Assembly (NCBI RefSeq): GCF_900103475.1
Contig: NZ_FNHG01000011.1
Span: 36,573 to 100,572 of the forward strand
DNA: 64,000 nucleotides
Direction of reading: 5' to 3'
Source: Maricaulis salignorans
Lineage (GTDB): Bacteria; Pseudomonadota; Alphaproteobacteria; Caulobacterales; Maricaulaceae
Shown here piece by piece: positions 25,954 to 35,070 of the stretch; position 1 is the first letter of the stretch, and each line of letters begins with the position of its first letter. Made by a program: the position numbers and the translations under genes. The notes beneath the pieces were generated by a model. That model had not been told where the DNA came from. It saw nothing but the letters and a program-made list of their open reading frames with translations, and searched no databases.

Positions 25954-27267
25954 CTAGCCCACGCGTTCCAGCACGCAGATGTAGAACCCGTCCGTATCGG
26001 TGCGCGCCGGCGAGAGTTGCAGGGCCCCGTGCAGGCCTTCACATTTTGCGAGGATTTCCTCGGCGCCCTTGGCAAGGCCGCCCGAGGCGCGCATCGCCTT
26101 GATAGCCGGAACAGGCTTGAAGTTCTCGGCCTTGGCGAGGAAGGCGGTGATGCGGTCCTCGTTTTCTTCCGGCAGGACGGAACAGGTGACATAGACCAGG
26201 CGGCCGCCCTGTTTGACGTAGGCTTGAGCGCGTTCAAGCACGGTGTCCTGTTCGCCCATACGGGTTTCCAGGGCGCGTTCGCGCAGACGCCATTTGGCGT
26301 CGGGGCGGCGGCGCCAGGTGCCGGTACCGGTGCAGGGCGCGTCGCAGAAGACGACATCCATCTTGGATTTGAGCTCACCGAGGCATTTGTCTTCCTCGGC
26401 ATCATGAACCTGGACATTATGGGCCCCGGCGCGCTTGAGGCGCGGCCAGATGGCGCGCAGGCGGCGCCAGTCGATATCCCAGGCATGGATCTGACCGGTA
26501 TTGTTGAGCAGGGCCGACAGCGCCAGCGTCTTGCCGCCGGCACCGGCACAATAATCGAGGATCTGCATGCCTTCGCGGGCGCCCGAGGCGAGCGCCGCCA
26601 CCTGCGAGCCGATATCCTGGACCTCGACCCAGCCCTTGCCATAGGCCGGAATGCTTTCAGCGGCGGCCGATTTGCCGCGCGGATCGCGCTGCGGGATGCG
26701 GATCGCCATCGCAGCGAGTTCTGAAGGCTCGGCGGTCTTCAGCTTCGAGCTGACTTCCTTGAACGCCTTGTCAAACCCGACCTGGACTTCATTGACGCGC
26801 AGATCGACCGGCGCGCGCGAGCAAAGCTCGTGCGCCTCTTCCTCAGCCTTCTCGCCGAAGGCGCGCTGAAAGCTGGGCTCAAGCCATTCGGGGAAATCGC
26901 CGCGGATATAGAGCGGTGCATCGGAGATATCGCGCTCCAGACCGCTGCGCTCGGCATTGGTCAGGGTTTCGGGCGCATGCGGATCGCCCTCCATCATGGC
27001 GTCGATTTCCTCGACCGAAACACCCCAGACGCGGGCGACGGTGCCAAAAGCGAGCGCGCGGGCGCTCTCATCCTGCATCGCATGGCCAACCGAGGACTGG
27101 TGACGCAGGGCGTCAAGCACCAGACCGGTGATCCAGGCGCGGTCGCCGGAGCCGGCATAACGATTGGCCTTGCCCCAGTCGCGCACGGCGTCCTTGACCG
27201 GTGTGTGCTGGCGCAATTGATTGTCGAGGATTTCAATCGCCGCGGCGATCTTGGCTGCATCTCTCAT
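25954..27267 (-). CDS. RsmB/NOP2-family RNA m5C methyltransferase
   Basis: 437 residues: NusB-like helical N-terminus (DNQLRQHTPVKDAVRDW), then a Rossmann methyltransferase domain with SAM motif ILDYCAGAGGKTLA, catalytic motif IV CDAPCTGTGTWRRRPD and motif VI VTCSVLPEEN. These two cysteines are diagnostic of m5C RNA methyltransferases. 16S rRNA C967 is the usual RsmB target; the substrate here is inferred. Start overlaps the DUF3088 gene by ATGA. Confidence 0.92.
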   Translation of the reverse strand: MRDAAKIAAAIEILDNQLRQHTPVKDAVRDWGKANRYAGSGDRAWITGLVLDALRHQSSVGHAMQDESARALAFGTVARVWGVSVEEIDAMMEGDPHAPETLTNAERSGLERDISDAPLYIRGDFPEWLEPSFQRAFGEKAEEEAHELCSRAPVDLRVNEVQVGFDKAFKEVSSKLKTAEPSELAAMAIRIPQRDPRGKSAAAESIPAYGKGWVEVQDIGSQVAALASGAREGMQILDYCAGAGGKTLALSALLNNTGQIHAWDIDWRRLRAIWPRLKRAGAHNVQVHDAEEDKCLGELKSKMDVVFCDAPCTGTGTWRRRPDAKWRLRERALETRMGEQDTVLERAQAYVKQGGRLVYVTCSVLPEENEDRITAFLAKAENFKPVPAIKAMRASGGLAKGAEEILAKCEGLHGALQLSPARTDTDGFYICVLERVG

Positions 27268-27626
27268 TTTGGCTGTGCTCCGCCATAGGTGGTGGCGAGC
27301 TGTTGGCAGATCGCGATCGGGTCGGTCAGGAAACGGCGATCATTCGCGGTCTCCACCAGGATATGGGCTTTGGTCTCGCCGGCCAGGATCAGGGTCGGCG
27401 CATTCTGGTGCGCCTCCCCCAGAAGGGCGATAATCTCTGGCCGTGGCCGGGGGTATTCGATGCGGACAATGCTGATGGCGTCTGTCCAGTGTGGATTGCC
27501 GAGCAAGGCGCCCTCGAGCAGACAGCAATCGGCACACAGGCGCGGCCCGTCAACGCCGTCCCAGGCGCCGGTGAGCAGGAAGAGGATATCCTTGCCGGTT
27601 TCGATGGCGGGCTGGTCCTGCATCAT
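27264..27626 (-). CDS. DUF3088 domain protein
   Basis: 120 residues, starting MMQDQPAIETGKDILFLLTG. The pattern CADCCLLEGALLGNP followed by IVRIEYPRPRPEIIALLGE and NAPTLILAG matches DUF3088, a thioredoxin-like fold family with a CxxC pair. Translationally coupled on both sides: ATGA with MAPEG upstream and ATGA with the methyltransferase downstream. Function unknown, though a thiol role is suggested by the cysteines and fold. Confidence 0.83.
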   Translation of the reverse strand: MMQDQPAIETGKDILFLLTGAWDGVDGPRLCADCCLLEGALLGNPHWTDAISIVRIEYPRPRPEIIALLGEAHQNAPTLILAGETKAHILVETANDRRFLTDPIAICQQLATTYGGAQPK

Positions 27627-28042
27627 CGCGTCATCAGCTCCACGGCGAGCACGACCCAATAGGCCAGCAATACCAGAAGACTGGTGGCGAAGGCCATGAA
27701 GCGCGAGCGCAAATGATTGCTGGTGACATGGATCAGGGCGTGCAGCAGGCGCAGGCCAACATAGGCCCAGGCGATCACGACGAGCAGGACACTGGTCGAG
27801 CTGGCGATCAGGGCGAAGGCGATGCCGGCATAGAAGAGCACCGGGGAGGCAAGCTGGTTCTCATAGGCGTTGGAGACCTGCTGCACCCGCACCGGCCAGG
27901 CTTGCTGCCCCAGCGCGATATCGCCCGGCTTGACCTTGCCCGAAGCGATGGCACCATAGCGCATCGCGCCCATGGTGAAAACCAGCGCAAAGGTCAGGGC
28001 GACCTGGACGAAGACCGGGTAGAGGAGCGCGTAATTCATCAC
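27623..28042 (-). CDS. MAPEG family membrane protein
   Basis: 139 residues with four predicted membrane helices. The helix 2 pattern YENQLASPVLFYAGIAFAL and the later WAYVGLRLLHALIHVTSN are typical of MAPEG (membrane-associated proteins in eicosanoid and glutathione metabolism). In bacteria these are mostly of unknown substrate, some acting as glutathione transferases. AAGGA lies nine bases before the ATG. First gene of a three-gene coupled run MAPEG-DUF3088-methyltransferase. Confidence 0.88.
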   Translation of the reverse strand: MMNYALLYPVFVQVALTFALVFTMGAMRYGAIASGKVKPGDIALGQQAWPVRVQQVSNAYENQLASPVLFYAGIAFALIASSTSVLLVVIAWAYVGLRLLHALIHVTSNHLRSRFMAFATSLLVLLAYWVVLAVELMTR

Positions 28043-28061
28043 TTGGATCCTTGTTCAAACG

Positions 28062-28089
28062 GGGTGGCGAGCCAAGGCTCGCCGCCCCT
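28062..28089 (-). terminator. Hairpin after guaB
   Basis: Arms 28062-28074 and 28077-28089 pair over 13 positions with a single mismatch (C opposite A on the minus-strand RNA) and a 2-base loop. It lies 65 bases beyond the guaB stop and before the MAPEG gene. The tract that follows (GTTTG) is short, so termination may be partial. Confidence 0.5.
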
Positions 28090-28154
28090 CCCGGTCAATC
28101 GACAAACATGCAGACAGGCCATACGCGCCCATCGCTTGCCAGAGGTCAAACGCC

Positions 28155-29682
<1,528 letters not shown>

Positions 29683-30052
29683 TTGTGCAGTGCGGGAGCG
29701 AGGAAGCCGGACTGTCATGATTTCACATGTCTGCCATCCTGCCATTCTGCCATCGACACGCGGGCAGCCTCGTGTGGGCTGGACATAGCGGCCGCTCGGA
29801 GGCGTCCTGGCCCTGCCATCGAATGACAGAGTCTGCCACGCGCGGACGTATGTCGGCTGTGATTTTTTGCTCGGGAGAACGATGTCAAAGAGCGAGGGGG
29901 CCCGATTATGGCGCGGCGGTAGTGGCGGCGGATCAGGAGTGCCACCTCCCCCACCCCGCGACAGCCCCCGGCGTCCCGCCAGTGCGTCTCCCGGGGGCGG
30001 GTAAGCAAAGACCGGCGCGAGGCCGCTGCCCCGCGCCCGGTATCGCTGCCCC
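29683..30052. other. Intergenic region, no firmly supported gene
   Basis: About 370 bases between the guaB promoter and the end of the VOC gene. It contains a short tandem TGCCATC/TGCCATT repeat near 29732-29755 and very GC-rich inverted segments near 29960-30045 that may fold behind the VOC gene. One small frame on the plus strand (29882-30004) is described separately. I see no tRNA or other RNA gene. Confidence 0.5.
29882..30004 (+). CDS. Candidate 40-residue Gly/Pro-rich small ORF
   Basis: An ATG preceded at three bases by GGGAGA opens a 40-codon frame. The product begins MSKSEGARLWRG, continues with Gly/Ser repeats and a run of five prolines, and ends PGGG. It has a plausible ribosome binding site, but composition is what GC-rich noncoding DNA would give by chance. 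No family known. It may equally be noncoding. Confidence 0.2.
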   Translation: MSKSEGARLWRGGSGGGSGVPPPPPRDSPRRPASASPGGG

Positions 30053-30436
30053 TCACGAATAACTCACCACCTCAAACTCGATCCCGTTTTCGTCGAAAAA
30101 ATAGAATCGCCGGCCCGGCTCGTAATCGCCGTGGGAAGCTGGTTCATAGCCGGCCTTGATGACGCGCGCCTCGACCGCGTCGAGGTCCTCGACGACGACG
30201 CCGATATGATTGAGATGGCCCGGCGCGGCGATGTTGCGGGCCCCGGCGGTCTCCAGACTGGCCGGTGAATAGAGCGCGATATAGGCGGTGTCCGTGCCGA
30301 CATGGGCGGTCTGGCCACCCAGAGCCGAGGGGCCGGCCCAGCGGATGTGCCAGTCGAAAAGGCGGCACATCAGATCTGCGGTGTCTTGCGGCTTGGCAAC
30401 GGTGACGTTCACGTGTTCGAGCAATCCTGTTTTCAT
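30053..30436 (-). CDS. VOC (glyoxalase/bleomycin resistance) family protein
   Basis: 127 residues, a single vicinal-oxygen-chelate domain: LEHVNVTVAKPQDTADLM at the start, NHIGVVVEDLDAVEARV in the middle, and GRRFYFFDENGIEFEVVSYS at the end, with metal-ligand His and Glu in expected places. It lies divergent from soxR and behind a promoter with a SoxR-type spacer and dyad, so it is probably induced by redox-cycling compounds. Exact substrate unknown. Confidence 0.87.
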   Translation of the reverse strand: MKTGLLEHVNVTVAKPQDTADLMCRLFDWHIRWAGPSALGGQTAHVGTDTAYIALYSPASLETAGARNIAAPGHLNHIGVVVEDLDAVEARVIKAGYEPASHGDYEPGRRFYFFDENGIEFEVVSYS

Positions 30437-30482
30437 GATTTTTCCGGTCTTGCTGAGGCCCGCTACGGGCTGCGATTTGCCA

Positions 30483-30513
30483 AGCCTAATTGCTCAACTT
30501 AAGTTCAGGTCAA
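30483..30513 (-). promoter_or_regulatory. SoxR-type promoter and operator for the VOC gene
   Basis: On the minus strand TTGACC (30508-30513) and TAGGCT (30483-30488) are separated by 19 bases, the long spacer typical of MerR-family activated promoters. Within the spacer lies the dyad CTCAACTT-AAGTTCAG (30493-30508), one mismatch from perfect and close to the known SoxR box. It lies 35-65 bases before soxR on the other strand, so SoxR may also regulate itself here. Confidence 0.72.
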
Positions 30514-30548
30514 GCGACAAATTGCAGCGGTAAGGACGGAGACTTTCT

Positions 30549-31007
30549 ATGCGGGCAAATGACTCGATATCCATCGGTCAACTGGCTGAACGGACAGGTG
30601 TTTCCGTCTCGGCGGTGCGGTTTTACGAAGCCCGCGGCCTGGTCAGTGCCAGCCGCAATGCCGGTGGCCAGAGGCGCTTCCTGCGCTCTGATGTGCGCCG
30701 CATCGCCTTCGTGCTGATCGCCCAGAAGCTCGGCTTCACCATCGCGGAAATTGGCGATCAGCTCGCCAGCCTGCCCCAGGGCCGCACCCCGACCCAGGCC
30801 GACTGGTCGCAGATCAGCGCCCGATTCGGCCAGGTGCTTGATGAGCGTATTGCCGGGCTCACTCTGATGCGCGACCGGCTGGATGGCTGTATCGGCTGCG
30901 GCTGCCTGTCACTGAAGGTCTGCGCCCTCTACAATCCCGGCGATCGCATCGCCGCGCGCGGCCCCGGCCCGCGCTATCTGCTCGGCGACCGGCGGCGCAA
31001 GGCCTAG
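30549..31007 (+). CDS. soxR: Redox-sensitive MerR-type regulator SoxR
   Basis: 152 residues. The N-terminal MerR helix-turn-helix (ISIGQLAERTGVSVSAVRFYEARGL) is followed by a dimerisation helix and the [2Fe-2S] cluster motif CIGCGCLSLKVC (Cys114, 117, 119, 125), which is diagnostic of SoxR. Oxidation of the cluster by redox-cycling drugs or NO activates target promoters. No soxS is expected outside enterics; the facing VOC gene is the apparent local target. Confidence 0.95.
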   Translation: MRANDSISIGQLAERTGVSVSAVRFYEARGLVSASRNAGGQRRFLRSDVRRIAFVLIAQKLGFTIAEIGDQLASLPQGRTPTQADWSQISARFGQVLDERIAGLTLMRDRLDGCIGCGCLSLKVCALYNPGDRIAARGPGPRYLLGDRRRKA

Positions 31008-31047
31008 CCCCGGCCCGCTATTATTGTGGAGACGACGAGCGCCCGGA

Positions 31048-31338
31048 TCAGGCCGATGGCGCGCTGGCCGCAGCCGCGCGCCGCCTGTGGCCGGTCACTT
31101 CCATCGCCTTGGAGAGAATCCGTCCGCTCCCGTCGACGATCAGCCGCAGGGCGCGGCTCTGATAGTGAAAGCTGAGCTGGAAACGGCCCTCGTCTTCGCC
31201 GACACCGGTGGCGCAGCGGCTGGTGATCTCGCCAGCGCGCATCCTGGCCTGCACGGCCTGCTGGTCGAGGGCGAAGGCGGCGGCGATGAGGTCGGCATCG
31301 ACGGTGAATTCGCCGGCCTTGAGGGTCACTTGGGTCAT
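31048..31338 (-). CDS. DUF6522 family protein
   Basis: 96 residues. The pattern DADLIAAAFALDQQAVQARM, then ITSRCATGVGEDEGRFQLSF and RALRLIVDGSGRIL, fits DUF6522, a small soluble family of unknown function found in alphaproteobacteria, often near respiratory or nitrogen-oxide genes. It lies 20 bases downstream of nrdJ and is probably on the same transcript. The last 15 residues are Ala/Ser rich. Confidence 0.72.
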   Translation of the reverse strand: MTQVTLKAGEFTVDADLIAAAFALDQQAVQARMRAGEITSRCATGVGEDEGRFQLSFHYQSRALRLIVDGSGRILSKAMEVTGHRRRAAAASAPSA

Positions 31339-31358
31339 GGCTCGTGCTCCTGTCGCGC

Positions 31359-33656
31359 TCAGCTACATTTCGAATAGCCGCAGCTGGTGCAGGTGTTACA
31401 GCCCTCCATCCTCACGATACTGGGCTGATGGCATTTGGGGCAGAGCTGGTCCCTGGCCGGCGAATTGACGGCCTCGACCTCGACCGCGCCGGCCGCAGCA
31501 CGCGCCGACTCCGGCACGAAGGCCACCGGTGATGCGCCGCCGCCCAGCGTATTGAGATGGCGTTCGATGACGCCGCCAATAACGGCCAGAAGGCTGGGCT
31601 CATAGCGGCCATTGACGAAGGCACCGCCCTGCGGATCGAACACGGCGCCCAATTCCTCGGCGACGAAGCGGACATCGCCGCCGCGCCGGAAGACCGCCGA
31701 GATCATCCGCGTCAGGGCCAGGGTCCAGGCGTAATGATCCATATTCTTGGAGTTGATGAAAATCTCGAACGGCTTGCGCGCCTGGACGATTTCGCCATCC
31801 GAGTCGACGGCCTCCTCCACAATATCATTGAGGGTGACATAGATGGCGTGCTCACTGTGCGGCCAGCGCACCTTGTAGGTCTGGCCCGGCAATTCCTCGG
31901 GCCGGTTGATAAAGCCGGCCGGCTTGGCCGTATCAGTTTTCCTCACCGCGGCCGGGGCCTCGGCTTTGGACAGGACCGAACCGGTCACCTCATTGGGGCG
32001 ATAGGTCGTGCAACCCTTGCAGCCCAGATCATAGGCGAGCCGGTAGACATCCTTGAAGGCCTCGAAATCGATATCGCGCGGCAGGTTGATCGTCTTGGAG
32101 ATGGAGCTGTCGACCCATTTTTGCGCCGCCGCCTGCATCACGACATGCTCGCGCGGCGTCAGCCCGTCGGCCTCAACGAAATAATCCGGCAGCGCGGTGT
32201 CCTCACCGAACACGCTACGGAAGGTCAGATAGGCGAAATCCTGGATTTCCTCTTCGACGTGCGAGCCATCGGTCTGCAGGACCTTGCGGTTGAAGACATA
32301 ACCAAACACCGGCTCGACGCCGCCGCTGGTATTATTGGCGTAGAGCGAGATGGTTCCGGTCGGGGCGATCGAGGTGAGATGACTGTTGCGGATCCCATGT
32401 TCGGCGATCAAGGCCTGCACATCGGCATCGAGCGACTGCACCATCGGCGCCTTGAGATAATGCTCGGCCTCATAGAGCGGGAATGGCCCCTTCTCCTTCG
32501 CCAGCAGGGCACTGGTGCGATAGGCCTCATTGGCGATGGCACCGAGCCAGGCATCGACCGCCTCGACCGCTTGCGGTGAGCCATAGCGGATGCCGCACAT
32601 GATCAGCGCATCACCCAGCCCGGTGACACCGAGGCCGAGCCGGCGCTTGTTGAAGGCTTCCTCGCGCTGCTGCTCGAGCGGGAAATTGCTGGAATCGACA
32701 ACATTATCCATCATCCGCACCGCCGTCGCGACGCAGGATTTCAGGGCCTCGACATCGATATGCGCGGCGTCTGTGAAGGCATCCGCGACGAAGCGGCTCA
32801 GATTGACCGAGCCGAGCAGACAGGCGCCATAGGGCGGCAAGGGTTGTTCGCCGCACGGATTGGTGGCGGCAATCGTTTCGAGCCAGGACAGGTTATTGGT
32901 CTTGTTGATCCGGTCGATGAAGATCACGCCCGGCTCGGCATAGTCATAGGTCGCGGCCATGATCGCATCCCACAGATCGCGGGCGCGGATGGTGTTGTAG
33001 ACCTTGCCGTCAAAATGCAGCGGCCAGTCGGCGTCCTGATCAATGGCTTCGATCAGCGCATCGCTGACCAGGACGGAGAGATTGAAATTGCGCAGCCGCG
33101 CCTGGTCGCGCTTGGCTTCGACGAAGGCCAGCACATCGGGGTGATGATCGCGCATCACACCCATCATCGCGCCGCGGCGCGAGCCGGCGCTCATGATCGT
33201 GCGGCACATTGCATCCCACACATCCATGAAGCTCAAAGGTCCGCTGGCATCGGCATCGACACCGGCGACACGGCTACCCTTGGGGCGGATGGTCGAGAAA
33301 TCATAACCGATCCCGCCCCCCTGCTGCATCGTCAGCGCGGCTTCCTTGAGCATGTCGAATATGCCGCCGAGGCTGTCGGGGATGGTGCCCATCACGAAAC
33401 AATTGAACAGGGTCACATTGCGGCCGGTACCGGCGCCCGAAACGATGCGACCGGCCGGCAGGAAACGGAAATCCTCCAGTGCGCTGCGGAATTCGCGCTT
33501 CCAGTGCGCCGCCTTCTTGCCCTCACAGCGTGACAGCGCATGGGCGACCCGGTCCCACGTATCCTCGATGGTTTCGTCGACCACGCCGCTCTCACCGCTC
33601 TTGAAGCGGTATTTCATGTCCCAGATATCGGTCGAAATTTTCTGCAGCGCGATCAT
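31359..33656 (-). CDS. nrdJ: Adenosylcobalamin-dependent (class II) ribonucleotide reductase
   Basis: 765 residues. Makes deoxynucleotides with a B12 radical. Conserved features: FNCFVMG with the first active-site Cys, NPCGEQPLPPYGACLLGSVNLS with the substrate loop and radical Cys, QQGGGIGYDF, and a cysteine-rich C-terminus MEGCNTCTSCGYSKCS carrying a zinc-ribbon-like cluster and the redox pair that re-reduces the site. I see no cobalamin riboswitch in the 170 bases upstream. No class I nrdAB is present in the window. Confidence 0.95.
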   Translation of the reverse strand: MIALQKISTDIWDMKYRFKSGESGVVDETIEDTWDRVAHALSRCEGKKAAHWKREFRSALEDFRFLPAGRIVSGAGTGRNVTLFNCFVMGTIPDSLGGIFDMLKEAALTMQQGGGIGYDFSTIRPKGSRVAGVDADASGPLSFMDVWDAMCRTIMSAGSRRGAMMGVMRDHHPDVLAFVEAKRDQARLRNFNLSVLVSDALIEAIDQDADWPLHFDGKVYNTIRARDLWDAIMAATYDYAEPGVIFIDRINKTNNLSWLETIAATNPCGEQPLPPYGACLLGSVNLSRFVADAFTDAAHIDVEALKSCVATAVRMMDNVVDSSNFPLEQQREEAFNKRRLGLGVTGLGDALIMCGIRYGSPQAVEAVDAWLGAIANEAYRTSALLAKEKGPFPLYEAEHYLKAPMVQSLDADVQALIAEHGIRNSHLTSIAPTGTISLYANNTSGGVEPVFGYVFNRKVLQTDGSHVEEEIQDFAYLTFRSVFGEDTALPDYFVEADGLTPREHVVMQAAAQKWVDSSISKTINLPRDIDFEAFKDVYRLAYDLGCKGCTTYRPNEVTGSVLSKAEAPAAVRKTDTAKPAGFINRPEELPGQTYKVRWPHSEHAIYVTLNDIVEEAVDSDGEIVQARKPFEIFINSKNMDHYAWTLALTRMISAVFRRGGDVRFVAEELGAVFDPQGGAFVNGRYEPSLLAVIGGVIERHLNTLGGGASPVAFVPESARAAAGAVEVEAVNSPARDQLCPKCHQPSIVRMEGCNTCTSCGYSKCS

Positions 33657-33831
33657 GGCGTTCTCGGTCAGGTGTTGGATTTCAAAAACTCACGCGCCGG
33701 AAGATCCGGGCGCCGGACAAGTATGGGATGCGAATCGTCAGCCCAGGAGTGAACGCGCGTGCCGGCGATTCCGCCAGCGCTCATCATGCCGCACCCCCTG
33801 TGCACGCCATCGCCCATGGCGCTCACCGGAC

Positions 33832-34062
33832 TCACGGCCGAGCCCAATATCCATTGGCGGCAGAGATGGTGGCGAAATGGGTGGCGACGACGGCGCTTAC
33901 GGCAATCAGGGAATCGGCATTCTCGGCATAGTCCGGCCGCAGACGGTCGCGGATCGCGGCATCGGTCTGGGTTTTCTTGATCGTCATCCGGGCCAGTTTG
34001 ACCGCCAGGTCGTAGCCTTCGCTCGGGGTTTCGGTCTGCAGGGTGGGAAGCCAGTTATCCAT
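33832..34062 (-). CDS. Hexameric tyrosine-coordinated haem protein (HTHP)
   Basis: 76 residues, starting MDNWLPTLQTETPSEGYDLA and ending ISAANGYWARP. The whole pattern (WLPTL, EGYDLAVKLAR, KKTQ, LIAVSAVVATHF) matches HTHP, a small hexameric haem protein with weak peroxidase/catalase activity first known from marine Ruegeria (Silicibacter). The haem-ligand tyrosine falls at Tyr45, as in the known protein. It lies 15 bases after the NsrR-like regulator gene and faces away from the globin and hemerythrin genes, so it is likely part of a nitric-oxide/haem stress response. Confidence 0.88.
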   Translation of the reverse strand: MDNWLPTLQTETPSEGYDLAVKLARMTIKKTQTDAAIRDRLRPDYAENADSLIAVSAVVATHFATISAANGYWARP

Positions 34063-34076
34063 CGGAACTCTCCTGT

Positions 34077-34508
34077 TCAGGGGGCGGAAATGGGTGCGGC
34101 GGCCAGCGGCGGCAAGGCCACATCGGCGAGCGTGGAGCGGTCCAGCTCGGCCAGAAACGCCGCCTCTGCGCTGCCCAGGCGGGCCTTGAGACGGCATTGC
34201 GGGCTGATCGAACAGGAACCGCCATCGGCGGCGAAGCAATTGACCAGCGCCTGGTCGCTTTCCAGCACGCGGACAATATCACCCAGGCTGATCTGCCCCG
34301 CGGGCCGTCCGAGCCGGGCACCTCCGCCGCCGCCGCGCCGGGTGAGGACGATTCCGGCCTGCGCCAGGGTCGCCATGATCTTCGTCAGATGATGGCGCGA
34401 CAGCTCGAACTCATCGGCCAGCTCGGCGGTGGAAAACGCGCGCTCCGGCTCGGACGCCATGCGCATCAGGGCCCGCAGGCCAAAATCGGTGAAGGATGTC
34501 AGGCGCAT
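34077..34508 (-). CDS. nsrR: Rrf2 family Fe-S regulator, NsrR-like
   Basis: 143 residues from ATG at 34508 (an in-frame GTG at 34523 is an alternative, but begins five bases from the palindrome). The winged helix RLTSFTDFGLRALMRMA and SRHHLTKIMATLAQAG is typical of NsrR, as are three cluster cysteines at residues 91, 99 and 105. NsrR senses nitric oxide through its iron-sulfur cluster and represses NO-defence genes. Divergent globin and hemerythrin genes and the palindrome between them fit this role. Confidence 0.87.
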   Translation of the reverse strand: MRLTSFTDFGLRALMRMASEPERAFSTAELADEFELSRHHLTKIMATLAQAGIVLTRRGGGGGARLGRPAGQISLGDIVRVLESDQALVNCFAADGGSCSISPQCRLKARLGSAEAAFLAELDRSTLADVALPPLAAAPISAP

Positions 34509-34527
34509 TGGGATTCGACTCACAATT

Positions 34528-34542
34528 GGTATTTACAATACC
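34528..34542. promoter_or_regulatory. Palindromic operator, probable NsrR site
   Basis: GGTATT-TAC-AATACC is a perfect 6-bp inverted repeat with a 3-base centre, AT-rich against a GC-rich background, in the short divergent gap between the NsrR-like gene and the globin gene. A TATTAG follows at 34543-34548 and could be the globin -10 element. Location between regulator and targets is the main argument. Confidence 0.6.
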
Positions 34543-34563
34543 TATTAGCAAGGTCTATGCGTG

Positions 34564-35070
34564 ATGCAAGTCCTCGATACGGAATTGACCACCATGCCCG
34601 CCGCCTCCGCCTCGCCCGTTTCCAGCGCCCGCCCGCAGATGACGGCCGATCTGATGGCCCGGACGGGCCTCGATGAGGGCCTGCTCGAACGTCTGGTTCA
34701 CGGTTTCTATGACCGCGTGCGCGTGGATGAGCTGCTGGGCCCGGTCTTTGCCGAGCGCATCACCGACTGGGGCCCGCATCTCGAGCGGATGGTGGAATTC
34801 TGGTCATCGGTCGCGCTGATGACCGGCCGCTATCATGGTGCCCCCATGCCCAAGCATCTGCCCCTGCCCATCCATGCCGAGCATTTTGTGCGCTGGCTTG
34901 AGCTTTTCCGCCTCACCGCCCGCGAGGTCTGCCCGCCGGCCGGCGCCGACTGGGTGATCGAGCGGGCCGAACGCATCGCCACATCCATCCACATGAATAT
35001 CGAGACGGCGCGGGACCGCGAAGGCCGAGCCGCCCCGCCAACCCCGTCTGAACCGGAGAGACTGTCATGA
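34564..35070 (+). CDS. Group III truncated haemoglobin
   Basis: 168 residues from ATG at 34564 (GTG at 34561 and ATG at 34594 are alternatives; none has a strong ribosome binding site). The globin core starts LLERLVHGFYDRVRVDELLGPVF, contains WGPHLERMVEFWSSVALMTGRY with B/E helix residues and PIHAEHFVRWLELF with the proximal histidine. Group III proteins bind oxygen and NO. The stop overlaps the hemerythrin gene (ATGA). The operator upstream suggests NO control. Confidence 0.9.
   Translation: MQVLDTELTTMPAASASPVSSARPQMTADLMARTGLDEGLLERLVHGFYDRVRVDELLGPVFAERITDWGPHLERMVEFWSSVALMTGRYHGAPMPKHLPLPIHAEHFVRWLELFRLTAREVCPPAGADWVIERAERIATSIHMNIETARDREGRAAPPTPSEPERLS

Noticed and set aside
29730..29760. 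Short tandem TGCCATC-type repeat as a CRISPR-like or regulatory array
   Set aside because: Only three imperfect seven-base units without spacers; probably chance.
33657..33831. Cobalamin riboswitch upstream of nrdJ
   Set aside because: I could not find the conserved B12-box core; only a weak hairpin near 33691-33708 is visible, which may end the HTHP transcript.
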